Positions 6,191-7,052 of a stretch of DNA of 7,052 nt are shown here, piece by piece. Source of the stretch: an uncultured Chloroflexota bacterium. Its GTDB lineage: Bacteria; Chloroflexota; Dehalococcoidia; SM23-28-2; RBG-16-64-32. The notes below the pieces were generated by a model. The model had not been told where the DNA came from, ran no database searches, and saw only the letters and a program-made list of their open reading frames with translations. Location of the stretch: assembly GCA_913056415.1 (NCBI GenBank), contig CAJXNA010000102.1, positions 1 through 7,052 of the forward strand, in the 5' to 3' direction. Within the stretch, counting starts at the first letter, position 1; the number at the start of each line of letters is the position of its first letter. The position numbers and the translations under genes were made by a program.

Positions 6191-6514
6191 TTGACCCACC
6201 ACTGCACGTTCTGCGAGATCGTCGCCCACCGGGAGCCGGCCGAGGTTTTGTACGAGGATGATGAGGTGATGGTGTTCCGCAACCGGCTGCACTGGGTGCC
6301 GGTGATGCTGCTGGCGGTGCCCAAGGCGCACAAGACTCAGGCCGAGCTGTGGCGGGAGATGGGACACGTGGGGGAGGTGGCGGTACGCATGGGGCAGGAG
6401 CACTGCCCCAACGGGTTTCGCCTGCTGGCCAATTTCGGCTACGAGGCGATGCAGAGCCAGGAGCACGGCCACGTCCACATCCTGGGCGGGACGTTTCTGG
6501 GGGAGTACGTCTAG
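6191..6514 (+). CDS. HIT (histidine triad) family protein, HINT-like
   Basis: This 107-residue protein is a single HIT domain of the small HINT type. The catalytic triad is H-x-H-x-H-x-x at EHGHVHILGG (91-100), with His92, His94 and His96; the last is usually the nucleophile that forms a covalent nucleotidyl intermediate. The N-terminus carries CTFCEIVAHREPAEVLYEDD (5-24), matching the Cys-x2-Cys and Y-E-D-D features of HINT-like proteins, where the cysteines can help bind zinc. HINT enzymes hydrolyse nucleoside phosphoramidates and acyl-adenylates; the physiological substrate here is unknown. The start is TTG with GAGGAG upstream. The gene diverges from DUF1015 and converges on rph, with the two stop codons sharing CTAG at 6511-6514. 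No functional link to serine metabolism is evident. Confidence 0.9.
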   Translation: MTHHCTFCEIVAHREPAEVLYEDDEVMVFRNRLHWVPVMLLAVPKAHKTQAELWREMGHVGEVAVRMGQEHCPNGFRLLANFGYEAMQSQEHGHVHILGGTFLGEYV

Positions 6515-7052
6515 GGGAACCGCTCCGCAGTAGCAGGGAGAACGATGCCGGCCTGGGCCAGGGCTGCCTTCTGGACCTCAAACAGGGAGCGGATGCCGCC
6601 TTCAGCCAGGCTGAGCAGCTCGTCCATCGCCTGACGGGTGAAGGGGTGGCTTTCGCCGGTGCCCTGGACCTCCACCAGCTCGCCCTCTTCGGTCATCACC
6701 ACGTTGAAGTCTACCTCTGCGCCGGCGTCCTCCTCGTAGTTCATGTCAAGCATTGGTATATCTTCGATAACGCCGGCGCTGGTGGCCGCCACGGCGCAGC
6801 GCAGCGGGAACGCGGGGAGAGAGCCGTCCTCGGTTAGCTTGTGCATCGCCTGCGCGAGGGCGACATAGGCACCGGTGATCGCCGCCGTGCGGGTGCCGCC
6901 ATCCGCCTGGATAGCGTCGCAGTCCACGATGAAGGTACGTTCCCCGAGCAGGTCTAGCTGGCAGATGGAGCGCAGAGAGCGGCCGATCAACCGCTGTATC
7001 TCGGCGGTGCGGCCGCCGGTGCGGGTTCTCTCGCGTCGGGTAAGATCGGAAG
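6511..7052 (-). CDS. rph: Ribonuclease PH, 5' end missing at the window edge
   Basis: RNase PH trims the 3' ends of tRNA precursors by phosphorolysis and works as a ring-shaped hexamer. About 176 genuine C-terminal residues are visible of a protein usually 240-260 long; the N-terminal third is off the right edge. Landmarks in order are RRERTRTGGRTAEIQRLIGR, whose GGR arginine and the later GGTR arginine (in QADGGTRTAAITGA) correspond to phosphate-binding residues of the family. LDMNYEEDAGAEVDFNVVM follows, with the two aspartates of the active-site region, then EVQGTGESHPF. The true start is outside the window; the in-frame TTG at 6988-6990 lies within conserved sequence and is not a start. 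The first three residues read at the edge (S-D-L) come from adapter-like bases 7043-7052 and should be ignored. The stop overlaps that of the convergent HIT gene. Confidence 0.95.
   Translation of the reverse strand, partial: SDLTRRERTRTGGRTAEIQRLIGRSLRSICQLDLLGERTFIVDCDAIQADGGTRTAAITGAYVALAQAMHKLTEDGSLPAFPLRCAVAATSAGVIEDIPMLDMNYEEDAGAEVDFNVVMTEEGELVEVQGTGESHPFTRQAMDELLSLAEGGIRSLFEVQKAALAQAGIVLPATAERFP
7043..7052. other. Probable sequencing-adapter remnant (AGATCGGAAG) at the contig end
   Basis: The final ten bases equal the first ten bases of the widely used Illumina TruSeq adapter. An exact 10-base match placed precisely at the end of the sequence has a chance of about one in a million. 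Read on the minus strand it replaces the RNase PH codons expected there. The genuine sequence most likely ends at 7042. Confidence 0.85.

Noticed and set aside
1..7052. CRISPR arrays, insertion sequences, tRNA/rRNA genes, riboswitches, selenocysteine insertion elements
   Set aside because: Both strands were read for repeats, transposase motifs and RNA folds; nothing convincing was found, and nearly all of the window is explained by the listed genes.

Overview
This window is a gene-dense, GC-rich stretch (about 60-65% G+C by eye) that reads like a complete short contig from a metagenome assembly. Both ends cut through genes. The last ten bases (7043-7052, AGATCGGAAG) equal the start of the common Illumina adapter, so the right edge is probably a library artefact rather than biology. 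Gene content suggests a bacterium. The pairing of a class V aminotransferase with long-form serA and a convergent DUF1015 gene, short mRNA leaders and high GC would fit Chloroflexota (Dehalococcoidia-like) or a similar deep-branching phylum, but this placement is a low-confidence inference.

Layout from left to right: 1-534 holds two tandem plus-strand VOC/glyoxalase-fold genes, the first cut by the window edge. 586-1953 is selA on the minus strand. 1954-2138 is a divergent control region with candidate promoters for both directions and two short inverted repeats. 2139-4848 is a two-gene plus-strand operon, a class V aminotransferase (AGT family) then serA. 4855-6120 is a DUF1015 gene on the minus strand, only 6 bp from the end of serA. 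6121-6190 is a second divergent promoter region. 6191-6514 is a small HIT protein, plus strand. 6511-7052 is the 3' part of rph (RNase PH), minus strand; its stop codon and that of the HIT gene share a CTAG palindrome.

Metabolic reading: SerA oxidises 3-phosphoglycerate to 3-phosphohydroxypyruvate, and the adjacent aminotransferase is the natural candidate for the next step (transamination to phosphoserine) in place of a classical SerC. No phosphoserine phosphatase is visible. The DUF1015 protein carries an ADGHHR motif reminiscent of ParB/Srx-fold free-serine kinases and sits beside this operon, which makes a role in serine/phosphoserine metabolism a testable idea. Serine also feeds selenocysteine synthesis, because SelA acts on Ser-tRNA(Sec), so divergence of selA from the serine operon across one control region may be meaningful or coincidental. 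The HIT and RNase PH genes are housekeeping functions (nucleotide hydrolysis/transfer and tRNA 3'-end trimming).

No RNA genes, mobile elements, CRISPR arrays or convincing intrinsic terminators were found. No gene-free stretch exceeds 300 bases; the longest is 185 bp (1954-2138).
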